Below, piece after piece: positions 1-13,434 of a stretch of DNA of 64,000 bases. Below the pieces are notes generated by a model. It was not told the origin of the DNA and did no database searches. It saw nothing but the letters and a program-made list of their open reading frames with translations. Numbering within the stretch: the first letter of the stretch is position 1; each line of letters starts with the position of its first letter. A program made the position numbers and the translations under genes. Source of the stretch: Microcebus murinus (Eukaryota; Chordata; Mammalia; Primates; Cheirogaleidae); NCBI RefSeq assembly GCF_040939455.1, contig NC_134117.1:64502501-64566500 (forward strand). Reading direction: 5' to 3'.

Positions 1-285
1 AAACCCTTTCAGTAACTTGTTTTGACAATATTTTGCTTTTAGCCTTATATCATCTTCAATAAGCATTTCATTTACCTAATGAAAAACATATTTAAAGTAA
101 TGACTACACAGTATTTTAATTTACATATGCAAATACTTTAATCAGTAGGAATAGCTGGCAGAAGGGAAGTATAAGTGTATGCAAGTAATTATTTCAGTGA
201 CTGCCCACTCCTGCAAGTTCATGGGAATACTTTATAGCTGGGATTAGAGATTAAAACTTTATAGGAGAAAAATACCTTGGTGTGG
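1..285. other. No recognisable feature
   Basis: AT-rich unique-looking sequence. I see no conserved open frame, repeat end or RNA gene in it. Confidence 0.5.
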
Positions 286-289
286 GAAA

Positions 290-540
290 TGATCATAATG
301 ATAATAACAGCTACCAATTATCGAATCCTACTTAATGTCGCATGCAGTCCATATTTTGTTTCCATTGCACACAATATCTAAACAAGGAACACATTATTAT
401 CCTTCTTTTAGAGATGAAGAAACTGAAGTTCAGTAAGATGACACAATTTGCTGAAGGTCATATATTAAATAACAAAGCTGGGATTCAAATCTAGATACAT
501 TTGACTGTAAGGTCTAAGCTCATTCCACTATATGGAAAAA
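290..540 (-). mobile_element. MIR SINE fragment, antisense
   Basis: The stretch around 412-500 reads as the reverse of the MIR core. It has the 'gatgaagaaactgaag' block, a degraded 'aaggtcatatattaaat' block (family form: aaggtcacacagctagtaag) and 'gctgggattcaaat'. MIRs are ancient tRNA-derived SINEs shared by all mammals, so the copy long predates primates. It is heavily diverged and no target duplication is visible. Confidence 0.7.
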
Positions 541-544
541 GAAC

Positions 545-941
545 CTTCAATTATCAATTCAATCTTCCCCATTCAAAAAGTGTTTATTTTCTAATGCTTG
601 GGAGATAAGATTGTCAATAGAAAGTAGTATTTCAGAGAATAAATAAATACCGATAATACTACATGTTTAGATAGATATTAGAAATAGTTGTTTTAGCTCC
701 AAGAAAACATTTAGAAAATACTACTATGGACTTCAAAATAGAACTTGCAATTAAATATTAATAAAGTAAATATAGCATTCTTCATCGTCTGGAGTTTGTT
801 CTGCCTGTGTATCAGTCCAACGGAAGGAAGTGAAAGTCTTTATGGATCAAGGTACAACTATAGCTCCAAGACAATACATGTATTGTGAGGATTAAAGGAA
901 TGTTCCAGTGAGTTCACTTCCTATTTAAGGGGGTATAGAAA

Positions 942-945
<4 letters not shown>
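545..945. other. No recognisable feature
   Basis: AT-rich sequence without a supported gene or repeat. Confidence 0.45.

Positions 946-1014
<69 letters not shown>
946..1014. repeat. (GA)n microsatellite
   Basis: About 34 near-perfect GA units, a long uninterrupted purine tract likely to be length-polymorphic. Confidence 0.97.
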
Positions 1015-1018
<4 letters not shown>

Positions 1019-1470
1019 AAAGACACACATCATGGTTCTCATATTCAATAACGACCTCATATTCGGCAACAACTCTCATTTATAATTTTAATGCAAATAA
1101 TTCAAAATCCAAGTTTTTGACCTTGGATTGTTCCTAAATGGTTCTTACTTCCCTTGTTTTTCCCCCAATATTCACCAAACGGCATCTTTTCCAGTCATCT
1201 CCAGTGACAAATATTTCCAAGTTTATCTCCATATTGACCTTATCCCAAACTTTTGTACATTATTCTTCTGTTTAATAAATCATCCCCTAACTTGACCTGG
1301 GGAACCACGAGGCTGTAAGATTTAATTTTACTTAGAAGTTATATATATGACACTCCAGTCTTTATTAAATCCCTAACTCTGATTTCCAATTATTCTTTAC
1401 ACAAAAGACTTCAAAACAACTCTTACATTTTGTAATCATTGTTGCTTTTTATTTGGCCTGGTAATTTGAC
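1015..1470. other. No recognisable feature
   Basis: AT-rich sequence; nothing supported. Confidence 0.45.
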
Positions 1471-1474
1471 AGCT

Positions 1475-1595
1475 TCCTTAGGGTAGGACACAGTTGTATT
1501 TTTCATATCTCATTCTTAGTATCTATCATAATATATAAGTAAATTATACATAATACAAATTAGGAGCCCAATAAAAATTATTGAATTAAACATTT
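1475..1595 (+). mobile_element. L2 LINE 3' end
   Basis: 'cttagggtaggacacagttgt' is followed about 70 bp later by 'aggagcccaataaaaatt' and 'attgaattaaac'. This is the order of the L2 3'UTR end (disease-neutral wording of the family: gggcagggaccgtgtc, then a gcgctcaataaatg block, then ttgaatgaa). Only the terminal part survives and it is strongly diverged. Confidence 0.5.
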
Positions 1596-1599
1596 ATTA

Positions 1600-2010
1600 T
1601 TAAATAAAAAGCAGAAAAATCTGCTACCTACCACATTTTCCTTTTGCTTATTCTTTCCCCACTCCTATGCTCATACAAATGTTTGTATAGTTACAAGATG
1701 CATTCATTTGTTTTTATATTCCTTTGTATCATTGGTATTCATGAATACATTCCAAATTCTGGTAAGGTTATAGCACATCAACTTGATGAAAAACTAGGTA
1801 GCTATAACAAATTATCAAAGTGAAGGCACAGTCTCTAATAGGCTTCCAGAAACTTGCAACTGCAGGGGAAAGCAATGTTCTGCGGTGAGTGGAGCAGTTA
1901 CAGATCTGAACACCTAAACATCATCAACATCTTTCACTTAGAAATGACCTGGAATTTTATCCTTCTTTTTTATTGGAGCATGGAAACTAATATGTTTTTT
2001 GTTTGTTTTA
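1600..2010. other. No recognisable feature
   Basis: AT-rich sequence. Open frames of 60-80 codons that run through the neighbouring microsatellite have no supporting features. Confidence 0.45.
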
Positions 2011-2014
2011 CTTG

Positions 2015-2033
2015 TGTGTATGTGTGTATTTGT

Positions 2034-2084
<51 letters not shown>
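2015..2084. repeat. Compound (TG)n(GA)n microsatellite
   Basis: About 20 TG units pass directly into about 13 GA units. This gives both an alternating purine-pyrimidine tract and a homopurine tract in 70 bp. Confidence 0.96.
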
Positions 2085-2090
<6 letters not shown>

Positions 2091-2339
2091 GGTAGTCTCT
2101 GGTAGTAAGGAGGAAGAAACCAAAAGGAAACATTTGTTCACAGATTCAAATAAGTGAAGAGGGACTTTCTAGTCTAATTTCTTCATAACCACCAAGAGAT
2201 TCCAAATCATTGATAAAAATGTGATTGTTTACTTCATTAGGTTGGGTCATCATCTTGTCCACACCTGACATAATGCTGGGTCACCAAAGTAGAACTTTAA
2301 GAAAAGACATAATTTTTTAATATTTGTATGCTAAGCAAA

Positions 2340-2815
2340 ATCATGGCTCTTCAAAGGTGTCATATCAACATCCCTAGAATCTGTGAATATGTTGTTACCT
2401 TTCATAGCAAAAGTCACTTTGCACGTGTGATTAAATTAAGGATCTTGAGCTGGTGAGATTATCCATTTGGGACCAATATAATCATAAGGGCCCTTAGAAG
2501 AGAAAGATAGAAAGGTCAGAGATAGAAAGAGATGTGAAGATGAAAGCGGGGTGTCTCAGTGATGTGAATACAGACTTGAAAGTGCTACACTGCTGGCTTT
2601 GAGATGGAAGAGGAGCCCTAAACCAAAGAATGCAGGTGGCCTCTAGAAGCAGGAAACAGCAATGAAACAGATTTTCCCTAGAGCTTTCAGAGGGAAAGCA
2701 GCCTGCTGACACCTTGATGTTAGCCCAGTGAAACCCATATTGGATTTCTGATCTCCAGAATTGCAAGATTATTTTTTGTGTTTTTCAGTCTTTATGTTGT
2801 TGTAATTTTTTTGTC
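2340..2815 (+). mobile_element. MaLR-type (MLT1-like) solitary LTR
   Basis: Recognisable blocks occur in the right order: 'cctagaatctgtgaatatgtt', 'gattaaattaaggatcttgag', 'cccttagaagagaaag', 'gcaggtggcctctagaagc', 'ctgctgacaccttgat' and 'ctgatctccagaattgcaag'. These are typical of long terminal repeats of the ERVL-MaLR family. Length near 475 bp fits a complete LTR. No internal retroviral sequence flanks it, so it is a solitary LTR. The exact subfamily is not assigned. Confidence 0.75.
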
Positions 2816-2819
2816 ATTG

Positions 2820-3580
2820 AGAATTTAATATAATTTTTTATTTCTCCAAAGTAAAACAAAATTATTCATCCCAACCTTTGAAAATATTTGCAATATCCAA
2901 TGGAGCCTAACACAGGTCTCACATAAAATATGAAAAGAGAAATGCCTTAAGTTTGTACATAGGGGAAGAAGCTTTAATGGCAGGAGCTGTGTGTGACTTG
3001 TAGGTTACAGACATTCATTAAGGAGATAATAAAATTAACCTTAAGGAATGTTAAGAATTCTGTAAGGAAGGTTAGACATTATAGCTAAAATATACAGCAC
3101 AAGAAAGGTTCAGATAATAAAAATGCTTGGAATGTGTCATAAAAAGCTATACACCTTAAAGTCAAATATGTCTGCTTAGCAAAGATTTCAACCTCCATCC
3201 ATGCACGTTAACTGATACTTCACCTACCTTTCTGCCATAAACACTATAAAACTGGACAGAACATGAAACTACTATTTCATGCATTAAAAACCAGGCCGCA
3301 TGTATGTATAACCCTTGAGAAAAAAAGAAACTTGAGGGTTAAGCCTCTATTTGTCCTGGTTTTCCGATTGGTTGCATCTCCCCTACCGTAGTGCAAGGTG
3401 GAGAAGTCCAAACACAGGGATAATTTTGCTAAGTGGAAGAGGACAAAAGAGACCCCCATGATGCTAACAAAGAACAAAAAATGCCTTTGAGAACCGAAAG
3501 AAAGAATTGGCCAGGGATAAGACTGACTGTCAGAATGTAACATAATGCTCAATAAAGGAAACTATGTAATACAGAATATA
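2820..3580. other. Unassigned, possibly L1M 5' flank
   Basis: No gene seen. The last 400 bp could be the much-decayed 5' region of the L1M that follows, but I cannot align it with confidence. Confidence 0.35.
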
Positions 3581-6067
3581 TACAACGTATTTCCATATTT
3601 AGAATAAAATACATCATCAGATATACACATAGACATATAAGATACAGAAAAATGTGATTTATAATCAAGAAAAAAATTCCAGATAATAGAAACCAATCCC
3701 TAAAGATTCAGAAGTCGAATTTAGCAGGGAAAACACCCCCAAAACTTTAAAGCAAACATTATATAAGTATGTTGCAGAACTACAGGAAAGCATGGCCATC
3801 AAATGTGAAAAAGCAGAAAGTCTCAGTTAAAAAAAAGAAAAAGAAAACTAAAGTAAAACAAAACTCTAGAATGGAAAAGTACAATATTTGAAATAGAAAA
3901 TTTACTGTATGACAAAGGAATCAGTGAACTTGAAGAATGATCAATATGAATTATCTAATCTGAAGAGACAAAATTATTTAAAAATGAAAGGACCCTAAAT
4001 TACTAGTAGAACAATATTAAGCAGATTGACATGTATGCAACTTGGATTCCCCCCAAAATTGGTATTATATGACCTATACTGAGAATTTTTATAATATGTA
4101 TTCTGACTGCAGTGGAATTAAATCATATATTGTTAACATAAACAACATATGTAGAAAAAGTAAATATTTAATTTTTTAAGAAGCATGCTGCCAAATAAAT
4201 AGCTCATGTATTAAAGAAGAAATAGTAATGGAAATTTTAAAAAATACATTAAACTGAATAATAAAAATACAACATTCAATTTTTAAGTATGTAGAAATTA
4301 GCTAATAGTTTTAAATATTTTAATAGAAAATATGAAATGTCAAGAATCTAAGTATCTGCTTTAAAAATCTAGAAAATAAAGAGTAATCTGAAGTAGAAGG
4401 AAAGAAAAATCATAGCTAAGAAGAGCAATTTACATAACAGAAAACAAAGAATAATGAACATTCAGAATCTGAAAGACTTGTTCTTTGAAAGGATTAACAA
4501 GATCAATACAATTTTAGCCACATCGATCAAGGAAAAACAGAACACATAATTATACACATCAGGAATTAAAGAGGGGATATAACTACAGAAACAACAGATG
4601 TTAGAAGGAAAACCCACCATCATATACAACAATTTTGATTCACTGATCAAATCTTTTGAAAAATACAATTTACCAAAACTAAAGAAGTAGAGAATCTGGA
4701 TAGGAACATATCTAGTTTAAAAAGTTGATTTGTTCTTATGATTTTTATATGAGTACCCCTCTAAGAAGATTTAACTGATGAATTTTATAAAATATTCAAG
4801 GAAAAAATAATACCAAAATTCTACAAATATTTTGGAAAATAGAGAATGTGGGAATATCTCCCCACCCATTTAAGAGGCCAGCATAAAAACCCTGATACAA
4901 AACCTGATGTACATATTACAAGAAGAGAAAAATGGCAACTATCCCTAATAAAATTACATGCAAAATTTGACTAATATGAACCAATCAAAACCACATTATA
5001 TATACATATATACACATATTTAATATATGATATACATGTATATCTGTGTATATATAGCCACATGGGGCATATTCTAAAACACAAGCACATGCTCCCCAAG
5101 TGTGGTATATTCTAGAAATATGAAGAAAAAAAGTAATTCTCAGTAAACTAAAAACAGAAGAAAACTCTCAATCTGATTAAATCTACCATGCAACACTTAG
5201 AGATCACATAATCCATTATTTCTGTATATTATACTGGTGGCTTCAACTAATATAATAGGGAAGAAAAGGCTTTACGAATTACAAAAATTGGAAAGAACAA
5301 ACTAAAGCTTTATCATTTGTAGGATGCATGATTGTACAGAACATTCTAAGGAATCTACAAAATAATTACTAAAACTAATAAGTGAACTTAGCAAGATCTC
5401 AGGATATAGGCTCAATTTTATTTATACATAAATGCCACAAACAATTGAAAATAAATGCTAAAAATATGTATTACAATAACATCAAAGTCACAAAATACCT
5501 AGGAATAAATTTAGTGAAAACTCTCTATACTTAAATATTGCAGAGTAAAGTTAAAAACACCTAAACAAATGAAATAATTTAAAATGTGCTTGGATACAGG
5601 AGACTGAGTATTGTTAAGCTGGCATTTTTTTCCAGATTTATCTATTGACTAAAAGCAATCACTATGAGTTGTTTTTTTTTTTAGAAATTGACAAAGTTAT
5701 AATATACAGCAAGGTAAAGAATCAAGAAAAGCCAACACAATCCTAAAAACGATAAAGACTCCTACTATCCAAATTTAAGATTTAGTATCAGTTTATCATA
5801 ATAAAACCCATGTGGCATTGGCATAAGGATAGAAAACTAGGGCAAAACAACAAAATAATCCTTCATGTAAATGAGCCATTAATTTTAGAAAAATATTTAA
5901 TATAATTCAATAGGTAGGGGATAGTTTTTTCAACAAGTAGTACTGAAACAGCTAACTGTGGGGAAAAAATGAATCTTGACCCACTAACTTTATCATAGGA
6001 AAATAAGTTCAAGATAAATCACCAACTTCTACAAAAAAGCAAACACAACAAAGACTGCTCTCCAGGA

Positions 6068-6292
6068 CAGTATTCTCCAATAGAACTTTCTGTTATGATC
6101 AAAAAATTCTGTATCTGCACTGTTCAACATGGTAGCTGCTAGCCACTTGTGGCTATTGCCCTCTCTACATGTGGTTACTGTTACTAAGGAAGTGAATTTT
6201 AATGTTATTTAATTATAATTAATTAAGGCTAAAATTTAAGCAGACGTATGTGGCTAATAATTATTCTATTGGACAGCATAGCTCTAGAATAA
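6068..6292. mobile_element. hAT-like non-autonomous DNA transposon
   Basis: It begins 'attctccaatagaactttct' and ends 'attctattggacagcatagc', so its ends are imperfect inverted repeats. Inside is the 'tagctgctagccacttgtgg' block typical of a common mammalian hAT-group element. Length is about 225 bp. It interrupts the L1M, giving a relative age. I do not give a family name because I cannot verify it. Confidence 0.65.
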
Positions 6293-6383
6293 AATAAAAA
6301 ACTCAGGAGATTATATTTGTAAATTGAAATAGACAAAATTTTCTTAGAACTTAAAAAGGGCACTCACCTTAAAGGATAATATG

Positions 6384-6392
<9 letters not shown>

Positions 6393-6435
<43 letters not shown>
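6393..6435. repeat. (CA)n microsatellite
   Basis: About 21 CA units after a short TA run, inside the old L1M. Confidence 0.95.
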
Positions 6436-6438
<3 letters not shown>

Positions 6439-7203
6439 CATCACCAAAGTTTAAAAAGTCATCAAATGACACCATTAAGCCAAACTGGAAGAAAATAGCA
6501 CAATACATATATATCTGATGAGGGCTTTTATCAAGAGTATGTAATGAACTCCTACAAATCAATAATAACTCAAATTCACACAATCCAGTCTATAATGGGC
6601 AATTGACTTGAAAAGACACTTCACACAAGATCATAAAACCAGTAAGGAGAGGAAAGGTGCTCAACATTTTTAACCTTAAGAGAAATCCAAACTAAAACCA
6701 AAACTTGACATAATTTCACATCTTCTAGAGTGACTAATATTAAAAAGACCTACAGCATCAACTGTTGGTAAAGGTATGAAACTACTCAATCTGCATAGAT
6801 TGGCAGCTGGAATATTGTACTGTAAGTAGTTATAACCACTTTGGAAAACTCTTTAGCACTTTCTAATGAAGTTAAACAAACAGGCTTAGGACGTAGAGAG
6901 TTTCAAGTGTTACTTCTACCATGACATTATAAACAAGTTGAATATTCTTCAAAATTATAGTTTTTAAAACAAATGAGTGGACTCAGCTTTTACAAATAAA
7001 CAGAATGAAGGAACCCCCTGCCCCCAAAATAACAAACTCCTCCTACGATGGAACAGGCTGCTTTAATTTTTGGTGTAACAGTGAGAGGAGGAGAAAACTA
7101 CCACAGACAGCTCAGACATGGAAATAAGACAATAGCTGGGCTTTAAACGAATTTAAATGACAAAGTGTCACCTATATATGATGAGTCGGCATACACATGT
7201 GAG

Positions 7204-9714
7204 CTCTTTTTTTTTTTAAGGCTCTTTTTAAATTTTTTTATTTTTTTCTATTTTTCCTTTTTTATGTCAGAATAGTATGTGGGTGCAAATGTTTTGGTTA
7301 CATGGATTGCTTTTGTACTGATTGAGTCAAAGTGTGCCCATCACTCAGATAGTGTATATTGTACAGGTTGGGTATGATTTCACCCATCCCCTCTTCCCTC
7401 TTCCCACTTGCTTGATTTCCATTGAGTTTTACTTCCATATGTGCACATGAGTACTGATCAGTTGGTTCAAATTTAACAGTGAGTGCATGTGGTGTTTGTT
7501 TTTCAATTCTTGGGATACTTCACTTAGTAGAATGGTCTCCAGTTTCACCCAGATTGTTGCAAAAGGTATTAATTCATACTTCTTTTTTCCGAGTATGACT
7601 CTATGGTATACATATACCACATCTCATTAATCCACTCTTGAATTGATGGACGCTTGGGTTGATTCCATCTTTGTAACTCTGAATTGTGCTGCAATACACA
7701 TTCTGTGCAAGTGTCTTTTTGATAAAATGACTTTTTCCCTTTGGGTAAATACCCAGTAGTGGGATTACTGGATGAAATGGTGAGTCCTACTTTTAGTTCT
7801 TTGAGGGATTTCCACACTATTTTCCACAGAAGTTGTACTAGTTTTCAGTCCCACCAACAGTGTATAAGGGTTCCTTTCTCTCTGCATCCATGCCAGCATC
7901 TGTTGTTTAGAAACTTTTTGATAAAAGCCATTCTCACTGGGGTTAGGTGGTATGTTGTTGTGCTTTCGATATGCATTTCTCTGATGATTAGAGTCTTTGA
8001 GCCTTTTTTCATATATTTATTGGCCATTAGTTTATCTTCTATTGAACAGCTTCTGTTCATGTCTTTCACCCACTTTTTAATGGTGTTATTTGATTTTTTC
8101 TTGCTGTTTTTTAAAAAATTCTTTGTAGATTCTGGTTAGTAGCCATTTATTGGACATTTAGCATGTGAATATTTTCTCTGATTCTGTATGTTGTCTATTT
8201 GCTCTATTGATTGTCACCTATGCTGTGCAGTAGTTTTTAAATTTAATCAAGTCCGATTTATTCATTTATTTTTGTTCCTGTGATTTCCCTCGAGGTCTTT
8301 TCATAAATTCTTTGCATATGCTGATATCTAGGAGAATTTTTCCAACATTGTCTTCTAAAATTTTTTATGGTTTCATGTCTTAGATTTAAGTTTGTTATCC
8401 ATCTTAAATTAATTTTTGTGAATGATGAGAAATTTGGATTCTGTTTCAATCTTCTACATGTGGCCATCTAATTTTTCCAGCATAATTTATTAAATAGAGA
8501 TTCTTTTCCCTAATGTATCTTACTGTCTACTTTGTCAAAGATCAGACAGCAATATGTGGATGGTTTTATTTCTGGGTTCTCTGTTCTGTTCTTATGGTTT
8601 ATGTCTCCATATTTGTGCTAGTACAATGCCGTTTTGGTTAGTATAAAGTAATATAAAGTCTGATAAAGTAATACCTCTAGATTGGTTCCTTTAGTTTAAG
8701 GTTGTTTTGGATATTTAGGGACTTTTCTCGTTCCAAATGAAGCATAGAATTGTTTTTCTAGATCTGTAAAAATGATATTAGTGTTTTGATGGGGATTTTA
8801 TTGATTCTATAAATCATTTTTGGTAGTACCAGTATTTTAACAATGTTAATTCTGCTAATCAATAAGCATGATATATTTTTCCACTTGTTAACATCATTTG
8901 CAATTCCTTTCCTTAGTGATTTGTAGTTCTCTTTATAGAGATCTTTTACCTCCGGTTAAATATATTTCTAAGTAATTTATTTGTGAAAGGTATTGAGTTC
9001 TTTCATTTGATTATCAGCTTGATTGTTGTTGGTGTGTAGTAATGCTACTGCTTTGTGGACATTGATTTTTTAAAGTGAGACTTTGCTGAATTTATCAATT
9101 CCATGAGTCTCTTGACAGAATCTTTGGCGTTTTCTAGATATAATATTATATCATCAGCAAAGAGTGATAGTTTGACCTCCTATTTCCCCATTTGGATACC
9201 CGTAATTTCCTTCTTTTGTCTAACTTCTCTGGCTAAGACTTCCAGTACTATGTTGAATAGAAGTGGTGACAGTGGCCATTCTTGTGTTGTTCCAATTCTT
9301 AGTTGGAATGTTTTCAACTTTTCCACATTCAGTATTTTGTTGGCTATGACTTTGTCATATATGGTTTTTATAATTTTGAGATTCATTCCATCTTTTTTAT
9401 AAAGAGTTTTTAATCATAAAAAGGTGCTGAATTTTGTAAACTGCTTTTTCTCTTTTCCTACATCTATTGATCATATGATCTTCGTTTTTGCTTCTGTTTA
9501 TGTGGTGAATCACATTTATAGATTTATAAATCTATATGTTGAGCCACCCTTGCATCCTTGGGATGAAGCCCACTTGGTCATGGTAGATTATTTGTTCATG
9601 TGCTGCTGAATTTGGTTTACTAGAGTTTTTTGAGAATTTTTGCATCTATATTCATAAGGGATATTAGTCTATAGTTTCTTTTTTGTTGTTTTTGTGTCCT
9701 TTCCTGGCTTTGCT
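7204..9714 (-). mobile_element. 5'-truncated L1, antisense
   Basis: Read on the minus strand, it ends in a poly-A (plus-strand T-run at 7207-7217) after a 3'UTR at 7220-7560. Before that comes about 2.1 kb of ORF2: RT palm, thumb, and the C-terminal domain with its cysteine-rich segment (GCREKGTLIHCWWD, near 7850-7890). The FADD reverse-transcriptase box is readable at 9150-9161 (minus strand, aspartates intact), but stops and frameshifts break the frame elsewhere. It stops abruptly at 9714. Imperfect possible target duplications are 'atacacatgtgag' (7191-7203) and 'atacatgcgag' (9715-9725). Confidence 0.88.
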
Positions 9715-9725
9715 ATACATGCGAG

Positions 9726-11200
9726 TTATTGGTAAGGGGACATCAGTGAATATATTCAAGAAAGATTGTAGGCAGGGCAGGTAAGCTAAAATAGACAACT
9801 CAAATTTACGTGCAATTATAGTAGAACCTGCTGAGATCTGAGGACTGTGAGTATAATGAAGAGCATGCCCACAAGAATTTCAGGCCTTATAATGATTACA
9901 ATCAGTAAGTGTCTACTTCTTGTACAGGGACAAGATAAGGTAGGGTACTCCCACGCTGAGGTACACAGGCACCAAATCTGCTTAAAATCTCATGGCAAGG
10001 AGAAAACCAAAGAGGCACTGGACTTTATAGGCACTCTGGGCTTTAAAATCACTACCTGGTCAAGGCTAAATATAGGAAGACAGACAAGGGAATGTGTTAG
10101 ACATCACTGAGGATAAGTACACAAGTACTTTTGAAGTCTGACAGTAGCAGGTCATGGGAACTCAGACAAAACTTTCAGGAAAATCTAATTAAGGAAATAT
10201 TTTAATCACTCCATGAATAATTTGAAGGCGAATAAAAACCAAAAACTAGACTCAGTCTAACTCCACACTACCTGGTCTTAACCCACCACACTAACAACCT
10301 AACTGATGAGGCAGGCTCTTTTTTGAATGTCAACATTATTTACTTTATTCTTTACAAACAATGCTCAGTAGTATTCAATAAAAAAATATGAAATGCATGT
10401 AAAGGTAAGAAAACAAGACTCAGAATACTACATGTTTTGGAATTATCAGAGTGAGATTTAAACTAAGCTTGATAAAAATGTCAAGTTTTTATGGAAGAGA
10501 TTGACAACATGCACAAAATGAGGAGGAATCTTAGCACAGAGATGCAAGGGCCATATAAAAAAAAGAAGTGAAAAATATGATAAAGAATTATCCTGACAAG
10601 CTAATCAAAAGACTAGACACAGCAGCATAAAGATGTTTTGAGAGTTCCCAGCTAAACTGGGGTTCTAGTATGAAAGCAGCTAATAAACCTGCTGTAGTGG
10701 GAAATGAAGGGGAGCTGGATATGGGTGTATACAGTGTACCTTTCACGGGGTACATTTTTTACCTGATGAATGGCCTAATACCCAGTTGTCTGAGCCACAA
10801 CCAGACAGTCCCTCACTTGTGTGTATTGACAGACGTCCCTGTGACTCTTATCTGACCCATTCCCAATTTATGTCTGCCTGCCCACTGCTCTGGTGCTGGG
10901 AACTTGACCCCATATTCTCCCCAGCATCCCAGGAAAAACTCAGCCTGAGATAGCCCCTAGCTCTTCAAATGGAAGGCATAAATCCAGTACACCACCACAA
11001 CTGGGAACAAGCTCAAAGATTTTTATTTACAGCCCCTGGGCAAGGAGGGAACAGTAGGTTGGGAAAGTAGTCAGTCCTCTGTCTCCAGGTCAGTGTGAGG
11101 CGGGAATAAAGAGTCAGACAGGGAGAAAAGTATGTGGCATCTGGCAGAATAAATATATAAGGGAATAGGATGTAGGACACTTTAAGTTTGTGAGCAAATG
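9726..11200. other. Unassigned 1.5 kb
   Basis: No gene, RNA or repeat is confidently recognised. Short open frames (60-87 codons) lack domains. The right part (10650-11200) may be the 5'UTR of the old L1M that follows, since it is less AT-rich and abuts ORF1-like sequence in the same direction. This is only inference. Confidence 0.4.
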
Positions 11201-12530
11201 ACTGAACGATCTATTTAAAGGGATAAGCAGGAATTGGGAGCCCAGTCTGCTAGGCTCAAGAGTTGCCTCAAAGCTCTTTTGTCTGGCCAGCAGCTTAAGC
11301 AATTTGAGTGTGGTATAGAATTGGCAACTGTGTCAAGCATGATTGAGCTCTGTGAGAAAGTTAAGCTTGCATTCAAAATGGATGCTGAGGCAACATATAA
11401 TTATAGGAATTCACTACAAAAGAATTAGTGAAATTGAATACAGGTCAATAGAAGTTATCAAAACTGAAACATACAAAAAGAGTAGGATAAAGCAGGATAA
11501 ATTTTCTCAGATCTGTGGGACAGACCAACAGTTTTAATATGCTATTATTAAATTCTGAGGAAGAGAGAAAGAGAAAAGAATAGTAGAAATATTTGAAGAG
11601 ATGATGGCTAAAATTGTCCATAATTAGTTTAAAACATCAACTTACGGATCCAAGAAGCTCAGTAGATCTCAAGCAGAATAAATACAAAAGGTAAGAATCA
11701 AAAGTAAAGACAAAAATCTTGACAGCAGCCAGAGAAAAAGTATGTTTTATACAATCAAATAATAATACAATATTGTAATACAATAGTAAGGATGAGAGTT
11801 AATGTTTTGTTAAAACAATGGCAGCTAGAAATTAATAAAATAGCATATTTAAGTGATGAGAGAAAAAAACAACATAGAATTTAATATCCACGAAAATATT
11901 GATCAATAAAAAATTTTGAAAATAAATTTGTCTCTAGAAGACCTGTAGTACAAGAAATAACAAAGATATTCTTAAGTGTCATTTATCTAAATCCAGATAA
12001 AAAATCCCTTTATCCAGGAAGAAATGAAGACAGCTGAAAGAATAAAAAGTCAGTAAATGTAAATGTTTTTTAAAAGTAATCTTACTTAAGGTCTTTAAAA
12101 TATTATTCATGGTTAAAAGTAAAATTAAAATAATGTCTTATTTCATTTATAGTGTAGGTAGAAGTGAAATATATGACAAGAAGAGAAGAAAGGGCAGGAT
12201 GATGATAATTGTAAGTATATTGTTATAAATCCCTTACATTGTTTATAAGTAAAATATTTTTGAAGGGATATCATGAAAATTAAAGATGTACAATGTGTAT
12301 AACCAAAAAGGCAATAGAGGACATAAAAGGGAATAATAATAATAAAATACTTCATTTACCCAAGTGATGTAGGAAAGAGAACAGATCAACAAAGAGAAAT
12401 AGAACAAATGGAAATCAAATACCAAGTTGATAGAAGGGAGAGCAAATATTGCAATAATTGCACAAATGTAAATAAATTAACATCTCCATAAGCAGACATC
12501 ACTATACGTGGTAAGAAAAGCAAGAGCCGA

Positions 12531-13372
12531 CTGCCTTAGTTAATTATTGCTGCTGTAACAACTTATCACAAAATTAGTGGCCTAAAGCAACACATATTAT
12601 TATTATTATTATTATTGTTATTTTTTGAGACAGAGTCTCACTCTGTTGCCCAGGCTAGAGTGCCATGGCGTCAGCCTAGCTCACAGCAACCTCAAACTCC
12701 TGAGCTCAAGAAATCCTACTGCCTCAGCCTCCCTAGTAGCTGGCACTACAGGCATGCGCCACCATGCCCGGCTAATTTTTTCTATATATTTTTAGTTGGC
12801 CTTAATTGGCCAACTAAATTTCTTTCTATTTTCAGTAGAGATGGGGTCTCACTCTTGCTCAGGCTGGTTTCGAATTCCTGACTTTGAGTGATCCTCCCTC
12901 CTCGGCCTCCCAGAGTGCTAGGATAACAGGCGTGAGCCACTGCGTCTGGCCCAAGCAACATATATTGTGTTACAGATATGGAGGTCAGGTGTGTAAAATG
13001 CAGTGGCAGCAGCAGGACTATGTAACTTTAGAAAGGTCTATGGGATAATCTGTTTTCTGGACATTTCTATTCTCTAGAGATTAGCTGCATTCCTTAGCTG
13101 TTAGCCATACCTCATCTCAGATCTCTGTTTTTGTCTTCACATCTCTGTCTTTGGATTCCTTGTCTCCCTCTTTTCCTTATAACGCCCCTGGTGATGACAT
13201 TTGACCCACCTGGATAATCCAGGTTATTACCCCTATCTGGAGATCCTTAATCACGGCTGCAATATCCTTTTTTTTTTTTTTTCCATACCATGCAAGGTAA
13301 CATATTCACAGTTTTTGGGGATCTTTGTGGACATCTTTAGGGGGCCATTGTGTAAAGTCTACCACACCCAAC
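12531..13372 (-). mobile_element. MaLR/MLT1-like LTR, antisense, split by Alu
   Basis: It starts near 'attgctgctgtaacaactta' and continues after the Alu with 'ttacagatatggaggtcagg', then 'tctgtttttgtcttcacatc' and 'ttccttataacgcccctgg'. It ends near 13370. This is the reversed order of a MaLR LTR. Subtracting the Alu leaves about 490 bp, a normal LTR length. It is a solitary LTR inserted in the L1M. Confidence 0.7.
12599..12952 (-). mobile_element. Alu (strepsirrhine type), antisense
   Basis: A full dimeric Alu in reverse: a (TTA)n/T tail at 12599-12626, then 'gagacagagtctcactctg' through to 'aggcgtgagccactgcgtct'. The strepsirrhine middle segment reads 'ttaattggccaactaaattt'. The target duplication is 'aagcaacacatatt' (12585-12598) against 'aagcaacatatatt' (12953-12966), one mismatch. 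Confidence 0.95.
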
Positions 13373-13434
13373 TATAGATTGTTTACACGAAACATACTTT
13401 AAACATAAAGATACAGGCAAGTAGAAAGTAAATA

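Larger units (their letters stand above)
3580..6980 (+). mobile_element. Old L1M LINE, sense, decayed
   Basis: ORF1-like wording lies near 3860-3960 (aatcagtgaacttgaagaat, the coiled-coil region). ORF2 thumb and palm remnants follow, such as 'attttataaaatattcaagg' (4780) and the 'gaatctacaaaataattact ... gcaagatctcaggata' block (5350-5410). The C-terminal/3' region is at 6500-6860 ('gaactcctacaaatcaataa', 'ggaaaactctttagca'). Every frame is closed by stops, so no protein is made. A hAT-like element is inserted at 6068-6292. Divergence is far higher than in the L1s at 52-58 kb, so it is older. Confidence 0.75.

Noticed and set aside
7569..8139. Possible host gene from overlapping frames
   Set aside because: The minus-strand frames read as the L1 ORF2 C-terminal domain; the plus-strand frame is its shadow.
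12615..12881. Alu-derived open frame (also 39294-39614)
   Set aside because: Translation of antisense Alu. Such frames are common and there is no splice context supporting an exonised Alu.
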